In this document: positions 8,180 to 16,583 of the stretch, in pieces
Numbering within the stretch: the stretch's first letter is position 1
How the letters are laid out: every line of letters begins with the position of its first letter
NCBI RefSeq assembly: GCF_051846915.1
Contig: NZ_JBPYCR010000010.1
Coordinates: 1-64,000 of the forward strand
Source: JBPYCR01 sp051846915
GTDB taxonomy: Bacteria > Bacillota > Bacilli > Bacillales > Amphibacillaceae
Reading direction: 5' to 3'
Length of the DNA stretch: 64,000 nt
Notes under the pieces: generated by a model
What the model was told of the DNA's origin: nothing
Database searches by the model: none
What the model saw: only the letters and a program-made list of their open reading frames with translations
Translations under genes and position numbers: made by a program

Positions 8180-8635
8180 TCAGGTTAGAGAATACAATAA
8201 TTGATCTTTAGTAAAGTCATTACTAGTTAGAAAAGGTGCAATCCAGCCAAAATTGGGTGGATGTGTTCCTGTGATGAACAGAAATGGATTAAAAGACCGG
8301 AGTATTGGAAATAGAATTTCTTCTGCATCATGCAATGATCTGCAATAAAATTTTAAATATCGGTCAAAAAGATGTAATTCAATGGTTGTTTCTTCTTTCC
8401 TAATATAGACGATATGATCTTTTATATGTATGTCTAAACGTTTGTCACAATTGTTAATACAGTCCAGCAATATATGTTTTGAGAACGCTTTTGTTACGTA
8501 GTTAAATTGCTGCTCCAGGTCTTGTCCATGTGCACTGCGTTCATATTGTTGCAGAAATCGAAATAAAATGTCAGCTTTTTCAAAATACCGATAAGCAAAT
8601 GGCTCTTTTATCCAAAAAACATAATATTCATTCAA
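8180..8635 (-). CDS. sirA: Sporulation inhibitor of replication SirA
   Basis: 151-residue protein in the SirA (YneE) position and with the family's EYYVFWIKEPFAYRYF beginning. In B. subtilis SirA binds domain I of DnaA and blocks re-initiation of replication once sporulation starts; it is induced by Spo0A~P. A perfect 0A box lies 80 bp upstream (8714-8724) and a TATAAT at 8664-8659. Two TTG codons are adjacent (8638 and 8635); the second has the better spacing (seven) from GGAGG and was chosen. Overall similarity to the B. subtilis protein is modest, so synteny and the 0A box carry weight. Confidence 0.85.
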   Translation of the reverse strand: MNEYYVFWIKEPFAYRYFEKADILFRFLQQYERSAHGQDLEQQFNYVTKAFSKHILLDCINNCDKRLDIHIKDHIVYIRKEETTIELHLFDRYLKFYCRSLHDAEEILFPILRSFNPFLFITGTHPPNFGWIAPFLTSNDFTKDQLLYSLT

Positions 8636-8658
8636 CAAAACCCCTCCTCTTACAACGT

Positions 8659-8664
8659 ATTATA
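8659..8664 (-). promoter_or_regulatory. -10 element of the sirA promoter
   Basis: TATAAT on the minus strand with no good -35 at 17 nt, as expected for an activator-dependent SigA promoter. The Spo0A box lies about 50 nt further upstream. Confidence 0.5.
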
Positions 8665-8713
8665 CAAATATTTTTTAAAAATATTGTTGGAATACGTTAT
8701 TTAATAGCACTAG

Positions 8714-8724
8714 TTTTGTCGAAT
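8714..8724. promoter_or_regulatory. Spo0A box upstream of sirA
   Basis: TTTTGTCGAAT matches the Spo0A consensus (TTTTGTCGAANAAA; core TGTCGAA) on the plus strand. It sits between sirA and the tkt terminator, so sirA is the only sensible target. Activation by Spo0A~P is known for B. subtilis sirA. Confidence 0.75.
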
Positions 8725-8740
8725 GAATAAAGATGGATAA

Positions 8741-8757
8741 GGCAGTCAATGACTGCC
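8741..8757 (-). terminator. Hairpin after tkt
   Basis: GGCAGTC (8741-8747) pairs with GACTGCC (8751-8757) seven nucleotides below the tkt stop; the following minus-strand sequence is only moderately T-rich. Confidence 0.55.
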
Positions 8758-8763
8758 TACAGT

Positions 8764-10767
8764 TTATTTTAATAGCGATTGTACACTTTGTACAACATTT
8801 TCTGTTGTAAATCCATATTTTTCTATTAATGTAGCCCCATTTCCGGATGCACCAAATGTATCAATTCCCATTACTTTCCCATAATCGCCAACATAGCGTT
8901 CCCACCCGAAAGGTGATCCCATTTCAACTGCTAAACGAGCCTTAACTTTTGGTGGAATGACGCTGTCTTTATAGGCTTGGTCTTGTTCATTAAATCGATC
9001 CCATGAAGGCATACTTATAACTCTTGTATCAATGTTTTTAGCTGCTAACTCTTTTTGAGCGCTAATAGCTAATTGAACTTCCGAGCCAGTAGCTAAAATG
9101 AGGGCATCAGGTATGTCATTTGTTGCATCACTTACAATATAAGCACCTTTTTTAACCCCTTCATATGCTTTTTCTTTTGTCCCGGAAAGGGTTGGTAAAG
9201 CTTGTCTGGTTAATATTAATGCTGTCGGTTTATCTTTAACCTCCAGCGCAAGTCGCCAAGCTGCTTGAGTTTCATTGCCATCTGCAGGACGGATAATCGA
9301 TAAGTTAGGCATTGCCCGTAAAGATGCAAGCTGTTCTACCGGCTCATGTGTTGGTCCATCTTCACCAACAGCGATTGAGTCATGCGTAAATACGTAAGTA
9401 ACCGGCATTTTCATTAAAGCGGACAAGCGGATCGCCGGGCGCACGTAATCGCTAAACACGAAGAAGGTCCCACCGTATACTTTCAAACCTCCGTGCAGAG
9501 CCATTCCATTTAAAGCTGCACCCATAGCAAATTCACGAACGCCAAACCAGATATTTCTACCGGCATAGTTGGTTTTGGTAAAGTCTTCCTCATCTTTAAT
9601 CGTTGTATTATTTGAACCGGCCAAATCAGCACTTCCACCAAATAAATTCGGCACGCTTTTGGCGAGAACGTTTAATGCTTCACCTGAAGATTTTCGTGTA
9701 GCCAAAGTATCCTCTTCAGGCTCATATGAAGGAAGATCCTTCTCCCAGCCAGCTGGTAAATTACCGTTCATGGCAAGCTGTAATTCACTGGCTAGTTCTG
9801 GATAATGCTGTTTATAGGAATGAAATAGCTCCGTCCACTCCTTTTCAGCAGACTCACCATGCACACCTACCTTTTCCTTGAAGTCTGCATAAACTTCATT
9901 TGGCACATGAAAGTCGTGATGCGTCCATTTGTAATATTCTTTTGTCAATTTCACTTCATCCATACCAAGAGGGGCTCCATGGGAAGCAGATGAAGCAGAC
10001 TTATTCGGTGAACCATAACCAATGACAGTTTTTATTTCGATTAAAGTAGGTTGGGTTGTATTTTCTTTTGCTCTACTTATAGCTTTGTTAATTTCACTGA
10101 TATCATTTCCATTTTCCACTCGAAGCACTTCCCAACCGTATGCTTCAAAACGTTGTTCTGTGTTATCCGAAAAAGATCGATCCAAGTCTCCGTCCAAGGA
10201 AATATCATTCGAATCATAAAGTACAATTAATTTTCCAAGACCCAAGTGGCCAGCAAGTGAAGCTGTTTCATGAGAAATGCCCTCCATAATGTCCCCATCT
10301 CCAACAAGGGCGTATGTATGATGGTCAATGATAGGAAAGTTTTCTTTATTGTATTTTGCTGCTAAATGCGCCTCAGCCATTGCCATGCCTACAGCCATTG
10401 CAACCCCTTGCCCTAATGGACCAGTTGTTGCTTCGACCCCATCTGTATCATGAACTTCGGGGTGTCCTGGGGTTCTTGAATTCCACTGGCGGAATTGCTT
10501 TAAATCATCTATCGTTACATCGTATCCAGATAGATGCAGTAAGCCATACAATAACATGGATCCATGTCCTGCAGATAATACAAAGCGGTCCCGATTAAAC
10601 CATTTTGAGTTTTTCGGGTTTTGCTTCATAAATTCCGTCCAAAGTGTGTAGGCCATTGGAGCAGCCCCCATTGGTAAACCCGGATGACCAGAATTTGCAT
10701 TTTCTATTGCATCAATAGCAAGTGTACGTATTGTGTTGATTGATAATTGTGTAATATTATTCGACAT
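8764..10767 (-). CDS. tkt: Transketolase
   Basis: Full-length 667-residue, thiamine-diphosphate-dependent transketolase of the pentose phosphate pathway, moving two-carbon units between xylulose-5-P and ribose-5-P or erythrose-4-P. The ThDP motif GDGDIMEG...N is clear, as are the N-terminal GHPGLPMGAAP and the pyrimidine-domain EDGPTHEPVEQL with the catalytic Glu nearby in the middle domain. ATG start; a SigA-type promoter is visible at 10807-10835. Downstream sirA is separated by a terminator and its own promoter. Confidence 0.98.
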   Translation of the reverse strand: MSNNITQLSINTIRTLAIDAIENANSGHPGLPMGAAPMAYTLWTEFMKQNPKNSKWFNRDRFVLSAGHGSMLLYGLLHLSGYDVTIDDLKQFRQWNSRTPGHPEVHDTDGVEATTGPLGQGVAMAVGMAMAEAHLAAKYNKENFPIIDHHTYALVGDGDIMEGISHETASLAGHLGLGKLIVLYDSNDISLDGDLDRSFSDNTEQRFEAYGWEVLRVENGNDISEINKAISRAKENTTQPTLIEIKTVIGYGSPNKSASSASHGAPLGMDEVKLTKEYYKWTHHDFHVPNEVYADFKEKVGVHGESAEKEWTELFHSYKQHYPELASELQLAMNGNLPAGWEKDLPSYEPEEDTLATRKSSGEALNVLAKSVPNLFGGSADLAGSNNTTIKDEEDFTKTNYAGRNIWFGVREFAMGAALNGMALHGGLKVYGGTFFVFSDYVRPAIRLSALMKMPVTYVFTHDSIAVGEDGPTHEPVEQLASLRAMPNLSIIRPADGNETQAAWRLALEVKDKPTALILTRQALPTLSGTKEKAYEGVKKGAYIVSDATNDIPDALILATGSEVQLAISAQKELAAKNIDTRVISMPSWDRFNEQDQAYKDSVIPPKVKARLAVEMGSPFGWERYVGDYGKVMGIDTFGASGNGATLIEKYGFTTENVVQSVQSLLK

Positions 10768-10806
10768 AATATCTTCCCTTCTATAATCTCCAATAACTAT
10801 TCATAT

Positions 10807-10835
10807 ATTCTATCGTTAAAAAAGCATTGCTACAA
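10807..10835 (-). promoter_or_regulatory. SigA-type promoter of tkt
   Basis: TTGTAG (10835-10830), 17-nt spacer and TAGAAT (10812-10807) on the minus strand, 40 nt before the tkt start. Confidence 0.5.
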
Positions 10836-10843
10836 ATAAATAG

Positions 10844-11077
10844 TCAATTTTTTTTGTTTTTCTTTTGTAGTTTTTTAACTTTCTCCGGTGTCACGTCGTT
10901 CCCTTCTTTGTCCATAACTGTCATGGTCTTTAATTGATTTGTAAATGAACTGCGAACATTTTGTATATACTCTTTTCGTAAAGATGCTTGTTCTTCTTTC
11001 TCTTTTTTAGTTAAGGAATCGGTTTTTGCTTTTCTCGCAAGTTCATTAATTCTATTTAACTTATCATTTGATAACAA
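10844..11077 (-). CDS. ynzC: DUF896 protein YnzC
   Basis: 77-residue helical protein of the DUF896 (YnzC) family, with the helical hairpin NDKLNRINELARKAK...LTKKEKEEQASLRKEY and C-terminal DKEGNDVTPEKVKKLQ. In B. subtilis it belongs to the SOS-induced yneA-yneB-ynzC operon; function unknown. The frame is open to a TTG at 11113, but AGGAGG with a ten-nucleotide gap points to the TTG at 11077, which also gives the family N-terminus. A terminator lies between yneB and ynzC, so ynzC may be only partly under LexA control here. Confidence 0.88.
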   Translation of the reverse strand: MLSNDKLNRINELARKAKTDSLTKKEKEEQASLRKEYIQNVRSSFTNQLKTMTVMDKEGNDVTPEKVKKLQKKNKKN

Positions 11078-11213
11078 TCCAATAGAGCCTCCTCTATTTA
11101 ACTTATCGTGCAATTTCAGTTATCAGTTGAAGTTTAATATATGAAGTACTACACATGTACATACGACATAACTTAAATTAATCAACGAAATCTCCAAAAC
11201 AAGCACAAACAAC

Positions 11214-11245
11214 AAAAAGGCAAGAACATTTTGTCCTTGCCTTTT
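11214..11245 (-). terminator. Terminator after yneB
   Basis: AAAAGGCAAG (11215-11224) pairs with CTTGCCTTTT (11236-11245); on the minus strand the stem is followed by TTTTTGTTGTTTG. It separates yneB from ynzC. Confidence 0.8.
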
Positions 11246-11271
11246 AATTTTACCTCTATAAGACGATGTAT

Positions 11272-11910
11272 TCAAGTTTTTTGAGATTCTTTATATCTCC
11301 GATGTACGGTAGCTTTTGAGACAGGATATCCCATTGCATTTATTATCCTCGTTATTTCTTCAAATGTTAATTGCTGTTGTTTCAGGCGCTGTACTTCATC
11401 CAATGGGAAATCGATTTTATGCCGACCGGGAGATTGGTTTCTCTTCGTAAGATTTCTGCTTGGGTCATATCCTTCTTCCATTGCCTTTTCTATACCTCGT
11501 TTAATTTTCAAGTTATGAATCTTACGCTGATATTCTTCTACAATACCGACTATTTCAAGAACCATCGAGTCGGATTCCGAAAGCTTTAATGTTCCTTGAT
11601 CAACTACTGTATAAACAGGAATATTCAATTTGAGCAGTTGATGAAAAAGCGCTATTTTCGTATTGCCTCTTCCCAATCTTGTCTCGTCTTGAATAAGTAA
11701 ACAATTTGCTTGTCCGCTCGTAAAAATATCGAGTGCTTTAAAAATACCATCACGGTCTATTTCATATCCACTTGCTCTTTCTTCTATGCAATCTACAATA
11801 TGGAAGCCATATTGTCGTGCCAATATATGCAATTCCCGGCTTTGTCTACGCAAGGATGATTGTTGTTCTTGTTTATTTGTGCTCACTCGGCAGTAAATAA
11901 TTGCTTGCAT
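11272..11910 (-). CDS. yneB: Resolvase-family site-specific recombinase YneB
   Basis: 212-residue serine recombinase with the N-terminal resolvase domain (CRVSTNKQEQQ, catalytic Ser10; later DETRLGRG with the conserved Arg pair) and a C-terminal helix-turn-helix beginning near GRHKIDFPLDEV. It matches YneB, the middle gene of the B. subtilis SOS operon yneA-yneB-ynzC, whose natural substrate is not known. ATG with GAAGGAG upstream; starts 27 bp after the stop of the 32-codon peptide gene, so both are likely in one LexA-controlled transcript. Confidence 0.9.
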   Translation of the reverse strand: MQAIIYCRVSTNKQEQQSSLRRQSRELHILARQYGFHIVDCIEERASGYEIDRDGIFKALDIFTSGQANCLLIQDETRLGRGNTKIALFHQLLKLNIPVYTVVDQGTLKLSESDSMVLEIVGIVEEYQRKIHNLKIKRGIEKAMEEGYDPSRNLTKRNQSPGRHKIDFPLDEVQRLKQQQLTFEEITRIINAMGYPVSKATVHRRYKESQKT

Positions 11911-11937
11911 GGTAAGTCTCCTTCGACTATATCACGT

Positions 11938-12036
11938 TTAATAGGTGCTGGAAACCATCGTAAAGTATAATAGTACTAATGTTATTCCAAATGTAATTAA
12001 ATAAAAAGCATCTGTTTTTGTCATCTTACCAAACAT
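11938..12036 (-). CDS. 32-residue single-span membrane peptide in the yneA position (SOS operon)
   Basis: Short open frame of 32 codons: ATG with AAGGAG ten nucleotides upstream, basic N-terminus (MFGKMTKTD), one hydrophobic helix about residues 11-27 (FYLITFGITLVLLYF), ending VSSTY. It lies directly downstream of the LexA boxes and upstream of yneB, where B. subtilis and relatives encode YneA, a membrane-anchored LysM protein that stops cell division in the SOS response. No LysM domain is encoded here. It may be a minimal division inhibitor or membrane-acting peptide, or the surviving N-terminal anchor of a shortened yneA. Translation is inferred. Confidence 0.6.
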   Translation of the reverse strand: MFGKMTKTDAFYLITFGITLVLLYFTMVSSTY

Positions 12037-12063
12037 AAGATCAACTCTCCTTAAAAGGTTTTA

Positions 12064-12077
12064 AGAACGATTGTTCG
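12064..12077. promoter_or_regulatory. LexA box 1 (lexA / yneA-position intergenic)
   Basis: On the minus strand CGAACAATCGTTCT fits the Bacillus LexA operator CGAACRNRYGTTYC at the core GAAC-N4-GTTC. It lies 28 bp upstream of the small peptide start. Confidence 0.85.
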
Positions 12078-12097
12078 CATATTTTCATTCTAATACA

Positions 12098-12109
12098 GAA
12101 CAAATGATC
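12098..12109. promoter_or_regulatory. LexA box 2 (one core mismatch)
   Basis: GAACAAATGATC keeps the left half-site and spacing of GAAC-N4-GTTC with one change in the right half. Probably a weaker operator between the two better boxes. Confidence 0.45.
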
Positions 12110-12126
12110 TTGTCAAGGGTGAATTA

Positions 12127-12138
12127 GAACGAACGTTT
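12127..12138. promoter_or_regulatory. LexA box 3 (lexA side)
   Basis: GAACGAACGTTT fits GAAC-RNRY-GTTY fully; 63 bp before the lexA ATG, consistent with autoregulation. Confidence 0.75.
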
Positions 12139-12200
12139 GCGTTTATTGTTCTGCCATGCTAAACTTGTTCTAACTTAATCTATGTATGGGAGTGTAAAAA

Positions 12201-12824
12201 ATGACAAAACTTTCAAAAAGGCAGCAAATGATTGTTGACTATATAAAAAGCGAAGTTCAATCCAAAGGTTACCCGCCTTCTGTACGAGAGATTGCCGAAG
12301 CTGTTGGACTTGCATCCAGTTCGACCGTCCATGGTCATCTTGAAAGAATTGAAAGCAAAGGATTTATTCGAAGAGATCCTACTAAACCGAGAGCGATTGA
12401 AATAATTGATACTTCAGAAAATAATCACGTACCGCGGGACGAAGCTATGTATGCTCCGCTTATTGGAAAGGTTACTGCAGGGGTTCCGATCACTGCCGTT
12501 GAAAATATTGAAGAGTACGTACCGGTTCCTTCATCCACAGTCCGTTCCGATGACAATGTATTTGTACTTACAATTGAAGGTGACAGTATGATTGAAGCAG
12601 GTATATTAAATGGTGATATGGTAATCGTTAAACAACAAAATACCGCTAAAAATGGTGATATTGTAGTTGCAATGACAGAAGATGATGAGGCTACAGTTAA
12701 ACGGTTTTTTAAAGAAAAAGATCATGTTCGTCTCCAACCGGAAAATAGTAATCTCGAACCGTTATTGTATGATAATGTGGCTATTTTAGGTATTGTAATT
12801 GGTCTGTATCGGAAGTTGCAATAG
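12201..12824 (+). CDS. lexA: SOS repressor LexA
   Basis: 207-residue LexA repressor. N-terminal winged helix (KLSKRQQMIVDYI...GYPPSVREIAEAVGL), autocleavage site Ala93-Gly94 (VTAGVP), and catalytic dyad Ser129 (EGDSM) and Lys167 (ATVKRF). Cleavage stimulated by RecA filaments derepresses the SOS genes. ATG with GGGAG upstream. Transcribed divergently from the small peptide/yneB, sharing the operator region at 12064-12138. Confidence 0.98.
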   Translation: MTKLSKRQQMIVDYIKSEVQSKGYPPSVREIAEAVGLASSSTVHGHLERIESKGFIRRDPTKPRAIEIIDTSENNHVPRDEAMYAPLIGKVTAGVPITAVENIEEYVPVPSSTVRSDDNVFVLTIEGDSMIEAGILNGDMVIVKQQNTAKNGDIVVAMTEDDEATVKRFFKEKDHVRLQPENSNLEPLLYDNVAILGIVIGLYRKLQ

Positions 12825-12988
12825 GACAAAAACCCCCTTTATAAGTTTTGATATAGTAGAAAGTACGTTATGGCAAATAGTAGTTCGCTTAAACAAAGCC
12901 GCGCACTAGAGTGGATAAGCTTTGACCGACATAAAGCAAATAGAAATAATATCGCGAAAAAACAAATCTATAATATTTGTGAACACAC

Positions 12989-13019
12989 AAAAAGCTAGAA
13001 GTCATATTCTAGCTTTTGG
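12989..13019. terminator. Bidirectional terminator between lexA and ynbB
   Basis: AAAAGCTAGAA (12990-13000) pairs with TTCTAGCTTTT (13008-13018). On the minus strand the stem runs into TTTTTGTG, directly after ynbB. The ~165 bp between the lexA stop and this hairpin show no supported gene. Confidence 0.75.
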
Positions 13020-13031
13020 TAATATAGAACT

Positions 13032-14273
13032 TTATACAGATAATAATCCCTTTTTAATCATTTGCTTAACCGAATTGGTTATTGCTATTTTCACATGGGC
13101 ATAGGTTAGACCGCCTTGAATAAAAGCGATATACGGGTCTTTTAAAGGTCCGTCCGCAGTTAGCTCAATGCTTGACCCTTGTATAAATGTACCGGCTGCC
13201 ATAATTACTTTGTCATCATAGCCTGGCATATCGCTTGGCTCCGGATGTACATATGAATTTATTGGTGAATTTTCTTGTATAGCCTGACAAAAAGATACCA
13301 TTTGGCGTTCATTTGAAAAGATAACAGATTGGATTAGATCAGTCCGTTCTGCCAAATAATGTGGTTTTGTTTTGTAGCCTGCCAACTCCAGTAATCGGGC
13401 TGTAAATAGAGCGCCTTTCAAAGCTTCACCGACAACATGAGGTGCTAAAAATAATCCTTGATACATTTCCTGCAGCATGTCAAGGCTAGCTCCTGCGTCT
13501 TTGCCAAGGCCTGGTGCTGTCAATCGGTTAGCGGCTTGTAAAACGAGATCTTTTCGACCAGCTATATATCCCCCCGCACGAACAAGTCCACCACCAGGAT
13601 TTTTGATTAACGACCCTGCCATAATATCGGCACCGACATGTAATGGTTCCCTCGTTTCGACAAATTCACCATAACAATTATCGACAAAAACAATAATGTT
13701 ATCATTTATTTTTTTAACAAAGGAAACCATTTTTTCAATTTCGCTAATTGAAAAGGAAGGTCGATCATCATACCCTTTGGAGCGCTGAATTCCGATGACT
13801 TTAGTCGTACTGGAGATTGCTTTTTTAATGCCGTTATAATCAATGCTGCCGTCTTCTTTCAACGCTGCTTCTTTATATTTTATATGATAATCTTTTAAAG
13901 AGCCGGCATTGTTACCGCGTTTACCAATTACCTCTTCTAGCGTGTCGTAAGGTGCGCCAGTGATGTACAACAATTCATCGCCCGGTCGAAGCAGACTAAA
14001 CAGCGTCGTTGAAATAGCGTGTGTTCCGGATACAATTTGTGGGCGTACAAGAGCATCTTCACCACCAAAAACTTCTGCATATAATAATTCTATCCCATCT
14101 CTGCCCAAGTCATCATAACCATATCCATCTGTTGAATGGAAATGATGGTCACCTATTCGGTTGTTTTTAAAAGCGTTTAAAACTTTTTCTTGGTTTATTT
14201 CAACAAGCGTATTGATTTTATTATATAATGTAAAACAATCGGTTTCAGCTTGATTTACTATCTGATCAATCAT
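13032..14273 (-). CDS. ynbB: Methionine gamma-lyase family PLP enzyme (YnbB)
   Basis: 413-residue aluminium-resistance/YnbB family protein, a fold type I PLP-dependent enzyme related to cystathionine gamma-synthase-like lyases. The cofactor lysine lies in a SLIKNPGGGLVRAGGYI context and the Asp binding the pyridine nitrogen in VFVDNCYGEF. The exact substrate is unknown. Its ATG overlaps the end of hflX by eight bases, so the two are translationally coupled, as in B. subtilis; there glnRA follow, here lexA comes next in convergent orientation. Confidence 0.88.
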   Translation of the reverse strand: MIDQIVNQAETDCFTLYNKINTLVEINQEKVLNAFKNNRIGDHHFHSTDGYGYDDLGRDGIELLYAEVFGGEDALVRPQIVSGTHAISTTLFSLLRPGDELLYITGAPYDTLEEVIGKRGNNAGSLKDYHIKYKEAALKEDGSIDYNGIKKAISSTTKVIGIQRSKGYDDRPSFSISEIEKMVSFVKKINDNIIVFVDNCYGEFVETREPLHVGADIMAGSLIKNPGGGLVRAGGYIAGRKDLVLQAANRLTAPGLGKDAGASLDMLQEMYQGLFLAPHVVGEALKGALFTARLLELAGYKTKPHYLAERTDLIQSVIFSNERQMVSFCQAIQENSPINSYVHPEPSDMPGYDDKVIMAAGTFIQGSSIELTADGPLKDPYIAFIQGGLTYAHVKIAITNSVKQMIKKGLLSV

Positions 14274-15519
14274 TTCGTTGTCTGTTCTCCTTTATTAATC
14301 GTTGCAGTGGATGATTTTGAGCCATATATCCTTGCACTGTATATTCGTTTGTTTCTTCATTAAAATCTCGTTTAATCACAATCGTTTCGGTTGTCAATAA
14401 GTGTAGTTCTTTTCCTTTGTCGGCGGCTAAATAAATTGTATATAATTGCCATGTTTGTTTTAATAAGTGTTCTATTTTTATAAGCAAATCCGTCATATCC
14501 TGATCATTAAAAGCACTGACGGATATATATGGATGATTCATCGGAATAAAATCGCCGGTTAATAAATCTTTTTTATTATAAACAGTCAATGCAGGTATTG
14601 TGGCTGCATTTAAATCATCTAAAATTTGCGCTACTGTTTTTTGTTGTTCGTTTTGATCCGGATGCGAGCTATCCACTATATGTAATATGAAATCGGCTTC
14701 GGCTGCTTCTTCTAATGTTGAACGAAATGAAGCTATTAAGGCAGTTGGCAAATCCTGTAAAAAACCAACCGTATCTGTGACCAACGCTTGAAACCCAGAA
14801 GGAAACTGAATCTTCCGGGTTAGCGGATCGAGTGTTGCAAACAGCTTATTCTCTTCTAAAGAGCTGCTATTTGTCAGGCGGTTAAATAAGGTAGATTTTC
14901 CCGCATTTGTATATCCTACAACGGCAATCTGAAATACCTTATTCGTTTTTCTTCGATCACGATATTGTTTTCGTTGTTCAACAACCGTTTTTAACCTTCG
15001 TTTTATATCCGTAATTCTGCGTCTAATATGTCGTTGGTCCGTTTCTAGCTTTGTTTCACCAGGACCTCTTGTTCCAATTCCGCCTCCAAGACGAGATAAC
15101 ATTGCTCCTTGACCATGCAATCGAGGTAGTAAATATTCAAGTTGCGCCAGTTCGACCTGAAGCTTCCCTTCTTTCGTTTTGGCTCTCTGGGCAAATATAT
15201 CAAGAATTAATTGGCTTCGGTCAATTAGTCGTACGGAAAAATAATGACCTAAATTTCGAATTTGACTTGGGGATAATTCATCATTGGAGATGACCAATCC
15301 GATTTCATTCGAATCAATTTCTTGTTTAATCTCTTCTACTTTCCCCTCTCCGATATACGTTGCCGGGTGTATTTCCTTTCTGTTCTGGATGATTATTTTG
15401 CCGACCTTTCCACCCGCAGTGTTGCAAAGTGAAATAAGCTCATTCAAGGATGACTTAAATTGATCATCTCCTTGATTGTTTTTATTGACTGCCATAATGA
15501 GTACTTTTTCCTCCGGCAT
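14266..15519 (-). CDS. hflX: GTPase HflX
   Basis: 417-residue ribosome-associated GTPase that splits stalled or hibernating ribosomes. N-terminal HflX domain with glycine-rich GGGIGTRGPGETKLE, then the G domain: G1 GYTNAGKST, G3 DTVGF, G4 NKKDL. The open frame reaches a further ATG at 15549, but AGAGGT nine nucleotides ahead of the ATG at 15519 favours the start given. Upstream TATAAT-like sequence suggests a promoter just before the gene. Confidence 0.95.
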   Translation of the reverse strand: MPEEKVLIMAVNKNNQGDDQFKSSLNELISLCNTAGGKVGKIIIQNRKEIHPATYIGEGKVEEIKQEIDSNEIGLVISNDELSPSQIRNLGHYFSVRLIDRSQLILDIFAQRAKTKEGKLQVELAQLEYLLPRLHGQGAMLSRLGGGIGTRGPGETKLETDQRHIRRRITDIKRRLKTVVEQRKQYRDRRKTNKVFQIAVVGYTNAGKSTLFNRLTNSSSLEENKLFATLDPLTRKIQFPSGFQALVTDTVGFLQDLPTALIASFRSTLEEAAEADFILHIVDSSHPDQNEQQKTVAQILDDLNAATIPALTVYNKKDLLTGDFIPMNHPYISVSAFNDQDMTDLLIKIEHLLKQTWQLYTIYLAADKGKELHLLTTETIVIKRDFNEETNEYTVQGYMAQNHPLQRLIKENRQRND

Positions 15520-15604
15520 GTATATAAAACCTCTTTCTGTATTATACATGTGTATTTATAGTACGATTTATTGGATTACGTTAATGATAACAAAATTAAT
15601 CCAT

Positions 15605-16531
15605 TTATGTGAGTTTTTTACTGTCCAATTTTGAAAGTTGTAAGTCCGATGCATATATTTTTGTTAAATCACCTAGTGTATAATTATTTTCACGTAACAG
15701 ACGAACCGCCTGCATTCGGATTGCGTGCTCAATAATATTACGAACGTAACGAGCATTCGAGAAATTTCTTTCTGATCTTTTTTCCATAATATGTGATTTA
15801 ATCTTTAATATGGCTCCTGTTGTCAGCTCATACTCTCTCTCTGCAGCCATACGCTGTGCTATTTCCATCAATTGATGAATTTCATAATCATTGAAATCTA
15901 AAATGAACGGAAACCTGGATTTTAATCCTGGGTTTTGAACTAAGAATCGCTCCATTTCATAGGGGTATCCCGCCAAAATAAGAATAAAGTCGTTATGATG
16001 ATCTTCCATGTGTTTTACCAGTGTATCGATCGCTTCTTTTCCGAAATCTTTTTCTCCACCGCGCGCTAATGAATATGCTTCATCAATAAATAAAATACCA
16101 CCCATTGCTTTATCAATAATGGATCGAGTTTTTTGTGCGGTCTGTCCGATATATTCACCGACTAAATCTGCTCTTTCCGCTTCAATAAAATGTCCCTTAG
16201 ACAAAATATTCATTTCAAAAAAAATTTGAGCCAATTTCCTTGCAACCGTAGTTTTGCCAGTCCCGGGGTTTCCTTTAAATAACATATGAAGAACTTGATT
16301 GGAACAATGCAGGCCAAATTGCTGCCGTTTCGAATTAATGACGATCGTTGCATATATTTCCTTAATTGTTTGTTTTAGTTCTTCCATTCCAACAAAAGCT
16401 GAAAATTGTTCATCTATATGAATAAAGGGATCGTTTTTTATTGGTTTAAGCTCACCGGAAGACCGTCTTGACGGTTCATGAAAGACAATATTAATTTGCC
16501 CGCTTTTGTTATGAATCATTTCTGCTTTCAA
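15605..16531 (-). CDS. spoVK: Stage V sporulation protein K (AAA+ ATPase)
   Basis: 308-residue AAA+ protein of the CbbX/SpoVK type. Walker A GNPGTGKTT (about 87-95), Walker B ILFIDEAYSL, and sensor/arginine-finger region NPGLKSRF. In B. subtilis it is made in the mother cell under SigE and is needed for spore maturation. TTG start with AGGGGTGA upstream. A SigE-like promoter is visible at 16554-16583. Same position between hfq and hflX as in B. subtilis. Confidence 0.95.
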   Translation of the reverse strand: MKAEMIHNKSGQINIVFHEPSRRSSGELKPIKNDPFIHIDEQFSAFVGMEELKQTIKEIYATIVINSKRQQFGLHCSNQVLHMLFKGNPGTGKTTVARKLAQIFFEMNILSKGHFIEAERADLVGEYIGQTAQKTRSIIDKAMGGILFIDEAYSLARGGEKDFGKEAIDTLVKHMEDHHNDFILILAGYPYEMERFLVQNPGLKSRFPFILDFNDYEIHQLMEIAQRMAAEREYELTTGAILKIKSHIMEKRSERNFSNARYVRNIIEHAIRMQAVRLLRENNYTLGDLTKIYASDLQLSKLDSKKLT

Positions 16532-16553
16532 TTTATCACCCCTCAGTCATTTT

Positions 16554-16583
16554 AGTATACGCAGGGGTGAAAAAAATTGTGAC
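16554..16583 (-). promoter_or_regulatory. SigE-like promoter of spoVK
   Basis: GTCACAAT (16583-16576) and CGTATACT (16561-16554) on the minus strand, 14 nt apart; six of eight positions match each SigE element (GTCATATT, CATACAMT). Plausible because spoVK is SigE-dependent in B. subtilis. Confidence 0.4.

Noticed and set aside
12870..12998. 42-codon ATG frame downstream of lexA
   Set aside because: No good ribosome binding site, ends inside the ynbB terminator stem, no recognisable features.
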